Source of the DNA: an uncultured Pseudomonadota bacterium
Lineage (GTDB): Bacteria > Pseudomonadota > Gammaproteobacteria > Methylococcales > Methylomonadaceae
Assembly: GCA_903848935.1 (NCBI GenBank)
Contig: CAINHO010000041.1
Span: 1-39,259 of the forward strand
Reading direction: 5' to 3'
DNA: 39,259 nt
Shown here: piece after piece, positions 19,350-26,871 of the stretch
How the letters are laid out: each line of letters opens with the position of its first letter
Position numbering within the stretch: the stretch's first letter is position 1
Translations under genes and position numbers: made by a program
Notes under the pieces: model-generated
Database searches by the model: none
Seen by the model: the letters and a program-made list of their open reading frames with translations, nothing else
What the model was told of the DNA's origin: nothing

Positions 19350-19715
19350 TTACGAAAGCGCGCTCATGTTTGCTTTCGCTATTTCAGCGATTTTACCGAA
19401 TGCGTCAATATCACGAACCGCAATATCCGCTAACACTTTACGATCGATTTTCACGTTCGCTTTGGTCAAACCGTTGATTAAACGGCTGTAGGAAATGCCG
19501 AACATACGCGACGCGGCGTTGATTCGCACAATCCATAACGCACGGAATTGACGTTTTCTTTGTTTGCGATCGCGGTACGCATACTGACCCGCTTTGATTA
19601 CCGCTTGTTTCGCAACACGGTAAACTCGGCTTCTTGCGCCGTAATAACCTTTTGCTTGTTTAAGAACTTTTTTGTGTCTGGCTCTGGCTGTAACACCACG
19701 TTTTACTCTAGGCAT
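19350..19715 (-). CDS. rplT: 50S ribosomal protein L20
   Basis: 121 residues, highly basic. It has the classic start [38 protein letters not shown], the middle [22 protein letters not shown] and the RNA-binding globular end. L20 helps assemble the 50S subunit and in E. coli represses its own operon by binding the rpmI leader. It follows rpmI by 24 nt with GGAAA before the ATG. Confidence 0.97.
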   Translation of the reverse strand: MPRVKRGVTARARHKKVLKQAKGYYGARSRVYRVAKQAVIKAGQYAYRDRKQRKRQFRALWIVRINAASRMFGISYSRLINGLTKANVKIDRKVLADIAVRDIDAFGKIAEIAKANMSALS

Positions 19716-19739
19716 GATTTATTTCCTTAAATGTGTCGG

Positions 19740-19937
19740 TTATAGATAAGGAATCATGCGATTTACCATGCGGATATCCGAAGGATGTACCGAGTTTGGC
19801 GAGCGCAATTGTCTTTTTCTTTTGGTTGATTTTTTTGTCAAGATATGACGGCGATGTGAATGACCACATTTGATACCGCCATTACCAGTACGCGAAAAAC
19901 GCTTTGCTGCGCCGCGATTGGTTTTGATTTTTGGCAT
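19740..19937 (-). CDS. rpmI: 50S ribosomal protein L35
   Basis: 65 residues, basic, with [18 protein letters not shown] and [23 protein letters not shown], the family signature. It is in the standard place between infC and rplT, with GGAG 8 nt before the ATG. Two hairpins lie upstream in the infC-rpmI gap. Confidence 0.97.
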   Translation of the reverse strand: MPKIKTNRGAAKRFSRTGNGGIKCGHSHRRHILTKKSTKRKRQLRSPNSVHPSDIRMVNRMIPYL

Positions 19938-19984
19938 TTGTTTGCTCCAAATAAAGTTAAAAAGTGTCCTTGAGAATAGTTCGA

Positions 19985-20035
19985 TTAGGCAAAATGCGTG
20001 GCCTAAACGAAACTAAAATCACACGTCCTGTGTGA
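19985..20035 (-). promoter_or_regulatory. Two hairpins in the infC-rpmI gap (possible L20 operator)
   Basis: TTAGGC/GCCTAA arms (19985-19990, 20001-20006) and TCACAC/GTGTGA arms (20019-20024, 20030-20035) form two stems. The second is followed by TTTT on the minus strand. In E. coli L20 represses rpmI-rplT by binding structured RNA around this junction, so these stems are candidates for the operator or for a weak terminator. No pseudoknot was modelled. Confidence 0.45.
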
Positions 20036-20044
20036 CTTGTACGG

Positions 20045-20569
20045 CTATTTTTTCTTTTTAGGAGAGAGAACCATGACCATTTGTCGCCCTTCCATTTTTG
20101 GAAACTGCTCAACAATTGCCAACTCTTCCAAATCTTTTTCGATGCGTTTCAAAACGTCCATTCCCAATTCTTTGTGCGCCATTTCACGTCCACGATAACG
20201 CAACGTAATTTTGGTTTTATCGCCTTCAGTCAGGAATTTAATCAGATTTTTCAGCTTAACTTGATAATCGCCTTCGTCCGTTCCTGGACGGAATTTGATT
20301 TCTTTAATCTGGATTTGCTTTTGGTTTTTCTTCGCAACAGCCAGTTTTTTACTTTGTTCAAACTGAAATTTGCCATAGTTCATAATTTTACAAACTGGCG
20401 GATCCGCGTTGGGCGAAATTTCCACTAAATCTAAATCCGCGTCATAAGCGATTTTTTTCGCTTCGTCCAACGGGATAATGCCTAGCGACTCACCGTCTGC
20501 ACCTGTGACACGAACCCGACGAGCGGTAATCATGTCATTTAAGCGTGTTTCATCTTTTTTCGCAGCGAT
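20045..20569 (-). CDS. infC: Translation initiation factor IF-3 (AUC start)
   Basis: 174 residues when started at the ATC at 20569. The first ATG (20533) would drop 12 residues, including the family-like KKDETRLND that precedes [11 protein letters not shown] perfect GGAGG lies 8 nt before the ATC (20578-20582), whereas the ATG has no Shine-Dalgarno. IF-3 discriminates against non-AUG initiation, and its own gene classically starts with a rare AUU, AUC or AUA codon for autoregulation. N- and C-domains are seen in [21 protein letters not shown] and [23 protein letters not shown], with the late [17 protein letters not shown]. It follows thrS by 20 nt. Confidence 0.93.
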   Translation of the reverse strand: MAAKKDETRLNDMITARRVRVTGADGESLGIIPLDEAKKIAYDADLDLVEISPNADPPVCKIMNYGKFQFEQSKKLAVAKKNQKQIQIKEIKFRPGTDEGDYQVKLKNLIKFLTEGDKTKITLRYRGREMAHKELGMDVLKRIEKDLEELAIVEQFPKMEGRQMVMVLSPKKKK

Positions 20570-20589
20570 ACCTTAATCCTCCACGTTAA

Positions 20590-22497
20590 TTATTCTTTGT
20601 TTGCGATAACTTGCGCGAGTTGTGCGCCAAAGTCTTCTATCGACAAACTACCTAAATCTTCACCCTTCTGAGTGCGTACCGTCATGTTTTGTTCTTCTAA
20701 TTCTTTGTCACCGATAATGACGAGGTAAGGCACACGTTGCATGGAATGCTCGCGGATTTTAAACCCGATTTTTTCATTTCTCAAGTCTATTTTGACGCGA
20801 ATGCCTTGAGATTCAAGCGTTTTGAACACTTGTTGTGCATATTCGGCGTGGCGATCTGCAATGACCATCACCATCACTTGTACGGGTGATAACCACGTTG
20901 GGAACGTTCCCGCGTGTTGTTCAATTAAAATTCCAGTGAAGCGTTCAAGTGAACCTAAAATGGCGCGATGTAGCATTACAGGCACTTGACGCGAACCATC
21001 TTCAGCAACATAACTTGCACCTAATCGTCCCGGCATTGAAAAATCAACTTGAATTGTACCGCATTGCCAAACACGACCGATGCAATCTTTTAATGAAAAT
21101 TCGATTTTGGGACCATAAAATGCGCCTTCGCCAGGTTGCAAATCCCAAGCTAAATTTTTGGCATTTAATGCAAGTTCTAACGCGGCTTCTGCTTTATCCC
21201 AAACTTCGTCACTACCAACGCGATTTTCAGGACGTGTTGATAATTTAATAATGACATCGTTAAAACCAAAATCTTTATAAACATTAAAAAGTAATTCGAT
21301 AAACGTCGCTACTTCGTCTTGGATTTGTGATTCAGCGCAGAAAATATGTGCGTCATCTTGGACGAAATTTCTAACCCGCATTAAACCGTGTAACGTGCCT
21401 GATGGTTCATTGCGATGACACGAGCCAAATTCTGCCAATCGAATTGGCAAATCTCGGTGACTTTTCATACCTTGATTAAAAATTTGAACGTGGCATGGGC
21501 AGTTCATCGGTTTAATCGCGTAATCCCGATTTTCGGAATGCGAGGTAAAAATCATTGCACCGAATTTTTCCCAATGCCCTGATTTTTCCCACAACGAACG
21601 ATCAACCATTTGGGGCGTTTTGACTTCGCCATAACCATTGACGCGCAATTTTTCGCGGATGTATTGTTCTATTTGTTGGTAAATCACCCAGCCTTTTTCA
21701 TGCCAAAACACCATGCCAGGAGCTTCTTCTTGAATATGAAAAAAGTCTAATGTTTTAGCTAATTTGCGGTGGTCACGTTTTTCAGCTTCTTCCAAACGGG
21801 TCAAATAGGCTTGCAATTCTTTTTTGTCACGCCACGCGGTACCGTAAATGCGTTGCAACATTTCGTTTTTCGCATCAGCACGCCAATACGCGCCGGCGAT
21901 TTTCATCAATTTGAACGCGCCTAATTTTCCTGTATTCGGGACGTGCGGGCCACGACATAAATCGGTGAAATTACCTTGCTGATACAGTGACAAATCTTGA
22001 TCCGCAGGAATCGATTCGATGATTTCAGCTTTATATTTTTCGCCTTGATTTTTGAAAAAAGCCACAGCTTCGTCACGCGATAAAACCGAACGTGCGACGG
22101 GGATATTTTCTGCAACCAATTGCTGCATTTTCGCTTCGATAGTCGTTAAATCTTCTGGCGTGAACGGACGTGAATACGCAAAATCGTAGTAAAAGCCATT
22201 TTCAATCACAGGACCAATTGTGACTTGCACTTCGGGGAATAATTGTTTGACCGCTTGCGCTAAAAGATGCGCGGTTGAATGACGAATTACATCTAAACCT
22301 TCGTCATCTTTGGCGGTGATGAGTTGAAGCTGTGCATCGTGTTCGATAATGGTGCTGGCATCAACAAGTTGACCGTTGAGTTTTGCGGCAAGTGTGGCTT
22401 TGGCAAGCCCTGCACCAATAGATTGTGCAACTTCAAGCACACTGAGTGGCGCGTCGTAATTGCGTTGAGAACCATCTGGAAGCGTAATAACTAGCAT
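20590..22497 (-). CDS. thrS: Threonine--tRNA ligase
   Basis: 635 residues. Domains in order: TGS ([20 protein letters not shown]), the editing domain with [12 protein letters not shown] and [15 protein letters not shown], class II core with motif 1 ([20 protein letters not shown]), the zinc ligands in [11 protein letters not shown], motif 2 ([19 protein letters not shown] as [19 protein letters not shown] here), motif 3 ([20 protein letters not shown]) and an anticodon-binding end. It charges tRNA-Thr. There is no clear Shine-Dalgarno before the ATG, and an intrinsic terminator ends about 25 nt upstream, leaving almost no leader. The thrS operator of E. coli, which needs a long leader, is therefore absent. 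Confidence 0.97.
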   Translation of the reverse strand: MLVITLPDGSQRNYDAPLSVLEVAQSIGAGLAKATLAAKLNGQLVDASTIIEHDAQLQLITAKDDEGLDVIRHSTAHLLAQAVKQLFPEVQVTIGPVIENGFYYDFAYSRPFTPEDLTTIEAKMQQLVAENIPVARSVLSRDEAVAFFKNQGEKYKAEIIESIPADQDLSLYQQGNFTDLCRGPHVPNTGKLGAFKLMKIAGAYWRADAKNEMLQRIYGTAWRDKKELQAYLTRLEEAEKRDHRKLAKTLDFFHIQEEAPGMVFWHEKGWVIYQQIEQYIREKLRVNGYGEVKTPQMVDRSLWEKSGHWEKFGAMIFTSHSENRDYAIKPMNCPCHVQIFNQGMKSHRDLPIRLAEFGSCHRNEPSGTLHGLMRVRNFVQDDAHIFCAESQIQDEVATFIELLFNVYKDFGFNDVIIKLSTRPENRVGSDEVWDKAEAALELALNAKNLAWDLQPGEGAFYGPKIEFSLKDCIGRVWQCGTIQVDFSMPGRLGASYVAEDGSRQVPVMLHRAILGSLERFTGILIEQHAGTFPTWLSPVQVMVMVIADRHAEYAQQVFKTLESQGIRVKIDLRNEKIGFKIREHSMQRVPYLVIIGDKELEEQNMTVRTQKGEDLGSLSIEDFGAQLAQVIANKE

Positions 22498-22521
22498 CGT
22501 TGAAAACCATTAAATTGCACA

Positions 22522-22551
22522 ATAAAAAAAAGCACTGACTGAGCAGTGCTT
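22522..22551 (-). terminator. Intrinsic terminator after tRNA-Val
   Basis: GCACTG (22532-22537) and CAGTGC (22544-22549) pair, with a run of eight or more T on the minus strand from 22531 down. It follows the tRNA 3' end by about 10 nt. It also lies directly before thrS, so it could attenuate thrS if transcription comes from the tRNA promoter. Confidence 0.85.
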
Positions 22552-22561
22552 TATATTTGTT

Positions 22562-22638
22562 TGGTAGGCACGAGTGGACTCGAACCACCGACCCCCACCA
22601 TGTCAAGGTGGTGCTCTAACCAACTGAGCTACGCGCCT
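22562..22638 (-). tRNA. tRNA-Val (anticodon GAC)
   Basis: 77 nt including the encoded CCA. The acceptor arms AGGCGCG and CGTGCCT pair, with one G-U. The D arm has AGCTCAGTTGGTTAGAGC. The anticodon arm CCACC-TTGACAT-GGTGG exposes GAC, reading GUC and GUU. The T arm contains GGTTCGAGTCC. The body is very close to the E. coli tRNA-Val(GAC) from the D stem to the variable loop. Confidence 0.96.
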
Positions 22639-22663
22639 GAAATTCTGTAATTTCAGTCTGCGA

Positions 22664-22691
22664 ATTATATCAACTGATTCATTTTTGGCAA
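22664..22691 (-). promoter_or_regulatory. Promoter of tRNA-Val
   Basis: On the minus strand TTGCCA (22686-22691) is followed after 16 bp by a perfect TATAAT (22664-22669), about 25 bp before the tRNA 5' end. This is one of the best sigma-70 matches in the window. Confidence 0.7.
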
Positions 22692-22820
22692 CATTTTTAT
22701 CTAATTTGCTACGTTTATGCTCATTCTTCAGCGCGTCGCAATTAGTGGACGAGTCATAAATCACAACTCCTTGATTTTGAATCCGCCGTTTTAAAGTTTT
22801 TAGGATAGATCATGAGCCAT

Positions 22821-22826
22821 TATAAT
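22821..22826 (+). promoter_or_regulatory. -10 element of efp
   Basis: A perfect TATAAT lies 35 bp before the efp start, with no good -35. GAGGA precedes the ATG at 22861. The rest of the 222-bp gap between tRNA-Val and efp is AT-rich and holds nothing else I recognise. Confidence 0.4.
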
Positions 22827-22860
22827 GCCGCTTTAACTTGTTTAATCTTTTGAGGACAAA

Positions 22861-23430
22861 ATGGCAGTTTACAGCACCAATGAATTTAGATCTGGCTTGA
22901 AAATCATGTTAGATAACGATCCATGCGCGATTATCGAAAACGAATTTGTGAAACCTGGTAAAGGGCAAGCATTTAACCGCGTCAAAATCCGTAATTTAAA
23001 AACGGGTCGCGTCATTGAACGTACATTCAAATCCGGTGAATCGCTCGAAGGCGCAGATGTAATGGATGTTGAAATGCAATATCTTTACAACGACGGCGAT
23101 TATCGCCATTTCATGGATCAAAATACGTTTGAACAATATCAAGCTGACGCAAAAGTGGTCGGTGACGCAGGTTTATGGTTAAAAGACCAAGATATGTGTA
23201 CGGTCACGTTGTGGAACGACGCACCACTTGCCGTTACTCCGGCGAATTTCGTGGAATTAGAAATCGTCGAAACCGATCCAGGTGTGCGCGGTGATACCTC
23301 GGGTGGCGGCGGCAAACCGGCGAAATTATCAACAGGTGCAGTGGTTCGTGTACCGTTGTTCGTCGCACAAAACGAATTTATCAAAGTCGATACTCGCACC
23401 GGCGAATATATTTCTCGCGTCAAAGAATAA
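22861..23430 (+). CDS. efp: Elongation factor P
   Basis: 189 residues. EF-P rescues ribosomes stalled at polyproline. The three OB-like domains are complete, with the loop [13 protein letters not shown] placing lysine 34 as the residue beta-lysylated by EpmA, and YMDxx-type KOW signature at the DYRHFMD region. The C-terminal domain ends with [21 protein letters not shown] loop is the EpmA-type target, matching the presence of epmA just 6 nt downstream and epmB at 8170. Confidence 0.97.
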   Translation: MAVYSTNEFRSGLKIMLDNDPCAIIENEFVKPGKGQAFNRVKIRNLKTGRVIERTFKSGESLEGADVMDVEMQYLYNDGDYRHFMDQNTFEQYQADAKVVGDAGLWLKDQDMCTVTLWNDAPLAVTPANFVELEIVETDPGVRGDTSGGGGKPAKLSTGAVVRVPLFVAQNEFIKVDTRTGEYISRVKE

Positions 23431-23436
23431 ATCATC

Positions 23437-24417
23437 ATGCAAAATTCAACGCTGTGGCAACCCAGTTGTTCGATTGAATTATTGCAAACAAGAGCGCGAA
23501 TGCTGCAACGTATTCGCGTTTTTTTTGCCGAACGAAACGTGTTAGAGGTCGAAACGCCGTTGCTCAGTCACACCAGCGGCACCGATCCACAACTCGCATT
23601 TTTCACGTCAACTTACGAAACACCGCCCCATTCGCAACCCTTATTTTTGCAAACGTCTCCCGAATTCGCCATGAAACGGTTATTGGCAGCGGGCAGTGGT
23701 TCGATTTATCAAATTTGCAAAGCCTTTCGCAACGGTGAAGCGGGGCGTTTTCATAATCCGGAATTCACAATTTTGGAATGGTATCGCGTCGATTTTGATT
23801 TGGCGCAATTGATGAGCGAAGTCGAAAGGTTGTTTGATATTTTATTTGATGGAAAGTTGAACGCGCCACAACGCATAAGTTATCAAACCGTTTTCAAGCA
23901 ATACACCGGTTTGAACGCACTGATTTTTTCGTTTGAAGATTATTCGGCTTTTGTGAAACACGCGAATTTGCCCGATGCGATTTCAATTTGCGGTGACAGT
24001 CACGCGCTGTGGTTAGATTTTTTATTTAGCTTTTGCGTGCAACCGCATTTGGGTGCAAACGGATTGTGTTTGGTTTATGGTTATCCGGCGTGCCAATCGT
24101 CGTTGGCGCGTTTGAATGCTGAGAATCTGTTAATTACTGAGCGCGTCGAAGTGTTTATCAACGGCATTGAATTGGGCAATGGTTTTCATGAATTGACTGA
24201 TGTCGCAGAACAAAATCGCCGTTTTGACGCTGAAATTCAAACCCGTCAACAAGAAAATTTACCAGCGGCGGTCAAAGATGAATGCTTGCTTGCGGCTTTG
24301 GAAAACGGCTTGCCCGATTGCTCAGGCATTGCGCTAGGTTTAGATCGTGTGTTGATGGTTTTGGCAGATTCGCCGGCAATTGCCGATGTTTTGAGTTTTG
24401 AGTTTTCACGCGCTTAA
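23437..24417 (+). CDS. epmA: EF-P--(R)-beta-lysine ligase EpmA
   Basis: 326 residues, a class II lysyl-tRNA synthetase-like protein that lacks the N-terminal anticodon-binding domain, which identifies EpmA. Motifs: VLEVETPLLSHTSGTDPQL near the start, LQTSPEFAMKRLLAAGSGSIYQICKAFRNGEAGRFHNPEFTILEWYR (motif 2 region) and GIALGLDRVLMVLA (motif 3). It activates (R)-beta-lysine and attaches it to lysine 34 of EF-P. It lies 6 nt after efp and is almost certainly cotranscribed. EpmC, the hydroxylase, is not in the window. Confidence 0.96.
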   Translation: MQNSTLWQPSCSIELLQTRARMLQRIRVFFAERNVLEVETPLLSHTSGTDPQLAFFTSTYETPPHSQPLFLQTSPEFAMKRLLAAGSGSIYQICKAFRNGEAGRFHNPEFTILEWYRVDFDLAQLMSEVERLFDILFDGKLNAPQRISYQTVFKQYTGLNALIFSFEDYSAFVKHANLPDAISICGDSHALWLDFLFSFCVQPHLGANGLCLVYGYPACQSSLARLNAENLLITERVEVFINGIELGNGFHELTDVAEQNRRFDAEIQTRQQENLPAAVKDECLLAALENGLPDCSGIALGLDRVLMVLADSPAIADVLSFEFSRA

Positions 24418-24420
24418 TGT

Positions 24421-24443
24421 GAGACGCAAGATTTTCACGTCTC
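24421..24443. terminator. Probable bidirectional terminator after epmA
   Basis: GAGACG (24421-24426) and CGTCTC (24438-24443) form a 6-bp stem between two convergent genes, followed by T-rich sequence on the plus strand. The T tract is interrupted, so strength is uncertain. Confidence 0.5.
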
Positions 24444-24450
24444 GTTGTGA

Positions 24451-24894
24451 TTATTTTTGTTCGTCATCAACTTTTGATAAACCATCTAATGACCAATTCG
24501 CAAAGTCTTTAGCACCGCTGGTGTCGTCGCCATTTTGATAACTAATGCGGCACACATATTTATGTTTTTTCGGGGCAGAACCTTCATGCGAAACTTCGGC
24601 TTCTGCACTCACCACATATTCATAATTCCCTAAACTCCACGAGTTCAACGCTTTTTCAGGCAACGTCACAGTGGTTTTTGGATCTAAATCCGCTTTGAGA
24701 TGCGTATTGCAATGTTGAAACGCAAATGCCGTCATTTCGTTCGATTGCGTCATCATGCTGCCTTGATCTTTGCTTTCGACGAGGAATAAATCAGATTTTG
24801 CGGCATCTTTCGCCATGGGAATCAATAATTCTCGTTGAAATACCACTAACGCAATCACCGCTGCAACTAACGCTAAAAGTTTTTTCTTGCTCAT
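24451..24894 (-). CDS. Small membrane-anchored protein of unknown function
   Basis: 147 residues from the ATG at 24894 (MSKKKLLALVAAVIALVVFQRELL); a GTG five codons upstream (24909) is also possible. The N-terminus is a single hydrophobic anchor or an uncleaved signal. The rest is periplasmic-like, with two cysteines (QHCNTHL and KYVCRISYQ) that could pair, and a beta-rich pattern (NYEYVVSAEAEVS, then KHKYVCRISYQNGDD). I do not recognise the family. It is convergent with epmA and divergent from the RFAP synthase. Confidence 0.6.
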   Translation of the reverse strand: MSKKKLLALVAAVIALVVFQRELLIPMAKDAAKSDLFLVESKDQGSMMTQSNEMTAFAFQHCNTHLKADLDPKTTVTLPEKALNSWSLGNYEYVVSAEAEVSHEGSAPKKHKYVCRISYQNGDDTSGAKDFANWSLDGLSKVDDEQK

Positions 24895-24952
24895 TCTGTT
24901 TAAGCTCACAATTCTACAGGGTTAAATAAGGCGCGAATTGTAGCACAATAAA

Positions 24953-24984
24953 AACCGCACATTAACGCGCTGTAATGTGGGTTT
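24953..24984. promoter_or_regulatory. Inverted repeat upstream of the RFAP synthase gene
   Basis: CACATTA (24958-24964) and TAATGTG (24973-24979) form a core stem, extended outward by AAACC/GGTTT with one bulge. It lies between two divergent genes. On the minus strand a T tract follows, so it may be an operator or a terminator against antisense reading. Confidence 0.4.
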
Positions 24985-25064
24985 ACAGGTGTTTTCACAA
25001 CACACTTTCAATAATCCTAAAATCTGCTATCTTTGCGGCATTCTTTATTTTTCAATGATTACGC

Positions 25065-26015
25065 ATGACTTCATTTTCTTCTGTTTCTGTAATTGCACCT
25101 GCGCGGTTGCACATGGGTTTTTTGGATTTAAGTGGCGCGTTAGGGCGGCATTTTGGCAGCATCGGCGTGGCATTAAATGAACCCGTGACGCAGTTAATTA
25201 TTACATCGGCTGAAAAAAAAATCGTAACCCATAATCGTGCCGAAAAATGTTTAACCGCCTTTTGCGAAACCTTTGATGTTTCTGCTAACGTTCAAATCGA
25301 AGTTATCGACGCAATTCCCGAACACGTCGGATTAGGTTCTGGTACACAAATGGCATTAGCCGTCGGCGCAGGGTTGAATGCGTTTTACGATTTAAATTTA
25401 AGCGTGCGAGATATTGCCGCCACGATGGATCGCGGTTTACGTTCTGGCATTGGCATCGGTATTTTTGAACAAGGTGGCTTTGTCGTTGATGGTGGACGCG
25501 GTGAAAATACGATTACACCGCCGATGTTGGCACATTTTGATATTCCCGAAACGTGGCGATTTATTTTGGTTTTTGACCAACGCGGACAAGGTTTACATGG
25601 TCAACAAGAAATTCAAGCCTTCAAAAACTTGCCGCCGTTTCCACGCAGCGAAGCCGAACGATTGAGTTATTTATTATTGATGCAAGCCTTGCCCGCGATT
25701 GCGGAGAATGATTTGGTGCGATTTGGTGAAGTGATTACGGAATTACAACGCACCGTCGGCGAACATTTTGCATCGGCACAAGGCGGGGTATTTACCAGTC
25801 CAGACGTGGCAAAAGCCATGCAATTTTTGGCAGAACGTGGCGCAGTTGCCATTGGACAAACTTCGTGGGGACCCACAGGTTTTTGTTTAATTGAAGGCGG
25901 CGATGTTGCTGAAGATTTAGTTGAATCGGCACGCACTGTTTTTGCCGCAACACCGTTGCAATTCAAAGTCGTGAGTGCGCGAAATCGGGGCGGCGAAGTA
26001 GTGGTTAATTTTTAA
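25065..26015 (+). CDS. Beta-ribofuranosylaminobenzene 5'-phosphate synthase (tetrahydromethanopterin pathway)
   Basis: 316 residues. The enzyme joins 4-hydroxybenzoate or 4-aminobenzoate to PRPP, the first committed step of methanopterin synthesis. It is a GHMP-kinase relative: the N-terminal APARLHMGFLDLSGALGRHFGSIGVAL and the glycine-rich EHVGLGSGTQMALAVGAGLNAFYDL (about 86-110) are diagnostic, with GLRSGIGIGIFEQGGFVVDGG and a C-terminal GQTSWGPTGFCLIEG. In bacteria this marks methylotrophs that oxidise formaldehyde through H4MPT-bound intermediates. Other H4MPT genes are not in the window. Its 3' end overlaps convergent apbE by 11 bp. Confidence 0.92.
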   Translation: MTSFSSVSVIAPARLHMGFLDLSGALGRHFGSIGVALNEPVTQLIITSAEKKIVTHNRAEKCLTAFCETFDVSANVQIEVIDAIPEHVGLGSGTQMALAVGAGLNAFYDLNLSVRDIAATMDRGLRSGIGIGIFEQGGFVVDGGRGENTITPPMLAHFDIPETWRFILVFDQRGQGLHGQQEIQAFKNLPPFPRSEAERLSYLLLMQALPAIAENDLVRFGEVITELQRTVGEHFASAQGGVFTSPDVAKAMQFLAERGAVAIGQTSWGPTGFCLIEGGDVAEDLVESARTVFAATPLQFKVVSARNRGGEVVVNF

Positions 26016-26871
26016 AAGTGTAATTTTGCAAGCCAAGCGATTTCAACCATTTTTCACCGTCTTTTTCTTTAAGCATAGCAATGGTCGCGGCACTTCCAGC
26101 GACCACACATAAATCTGCCACCACGCTCACAGCCGCTAAATGTCGTACGGGATAACCTGTTTTTGGATTTAAAATATGCCCGTAACGCACGCCGTCAATG
26201 ACGATACACCGTTCGTAATCGCCACTGCTTGCCAACGCCCCTGTTTTCAATTTCAACGTTTTCCAGACTTTTGTCTTATCACGCGGATGTTGAATGCCGA
26301 CGCGCCACGGTTTGCCATCAGGATGTGCGCCGATGATTTTTATATCGCCGCCCAAATTCACAATGCCGTGCGAAATTCCCGCGTTTACACACAACGTTGC
26401 CGCTCTATCCGCTGCGTATTCTTTGACGATACCGCCAAAATCAATCTCCATTTCAGCGTGTGAAAAAGTTAGTGTTTGATTTTCCCAGCGAAGTTTTTGC
26501 CAACCAATTTTTGCCAATAATGATTGAATCATTTTATCGTCGGGCAGGGCAGGGGAGTCGAATCGCCACGCTTGCCGCAAAATACCTGAGGTAATATCAA
26601 ATAAACCATCGCTCAATTCGTAACAAGTTTGCGCGTAATTCAACAAACCAGCGGTTTCTTCATCAACGCGAATCGAGCCTCCCGACGCGGCAACTTCGTT
26701 CATTTTTGATAAAAAACTATCTGCTCGATAACGGGAATATTTTTTTTCTAAACGATAAACATCAGCGATGATTTGTTGGGCGATTTTTTGAGCAAGGAAG
26801 TCGTTTTCAGCATAAAGCTGTAATTCACATGGACTTCCCATTGCTGAGAATGTGAAATGATTAAAACGCAT
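26005..26871 (-). CDS. apbE: FAD:protein FMN transferase (ApbE family)
   Basis: 288 residues from the ATG at 26871, overlapping the DUF3570 stop by 11 bp. ApbE transfers FMN from FAD to a Thr or Ser in target proteins. Family marks: FTFSAMGSPCELQLYAEN, YSRYRADSFLSKMN, FDITSGILRQAWRFD, EIDFGGIVKEYAADRA, GIVNLGGDIKIIG and GHILNPKTGYPV. The usual signal peptide or lipobox is missing, and the 26919 alternative does not provide one. It may therefore act in the cytoplasm before substrate export, which is odd for an extracytoplasmic target. It is the last gene of the six-gene operon. Confidence 0.9.
   Translation of the reverse strand: MRFNHFTFSAMGSPCELQLYAENDFLAQKIAQQIIADVYRLEKKYSRYRADSFLSKMNEVAASGGSIRVDEETAGLLNYAQTCYELSDGLFDITSGILRQAWRFDSPALPDDKMIQSLLAKIGWQKLRWENQTLTFSHAEMEIDFGGIVKEYAADRAATLCVNAGISHGIVNLGGDIKIIGAHPDGKPWRVGIQHPRDKTKVWKTLKLKTGALASSGDYERCIVIDGVRYGHILNPKTGYPVRHLAAVSVVADLCVVAGSAATIAMLKEKDGEKWLKSLGLQNYTFKN

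Noticed and set aside
24958..24979. Intrinsic terminator for a minus-strand gene
   Set aside because: No minus-strand gene lies upstream of it within reach, so I list it only as an inverted repeat.
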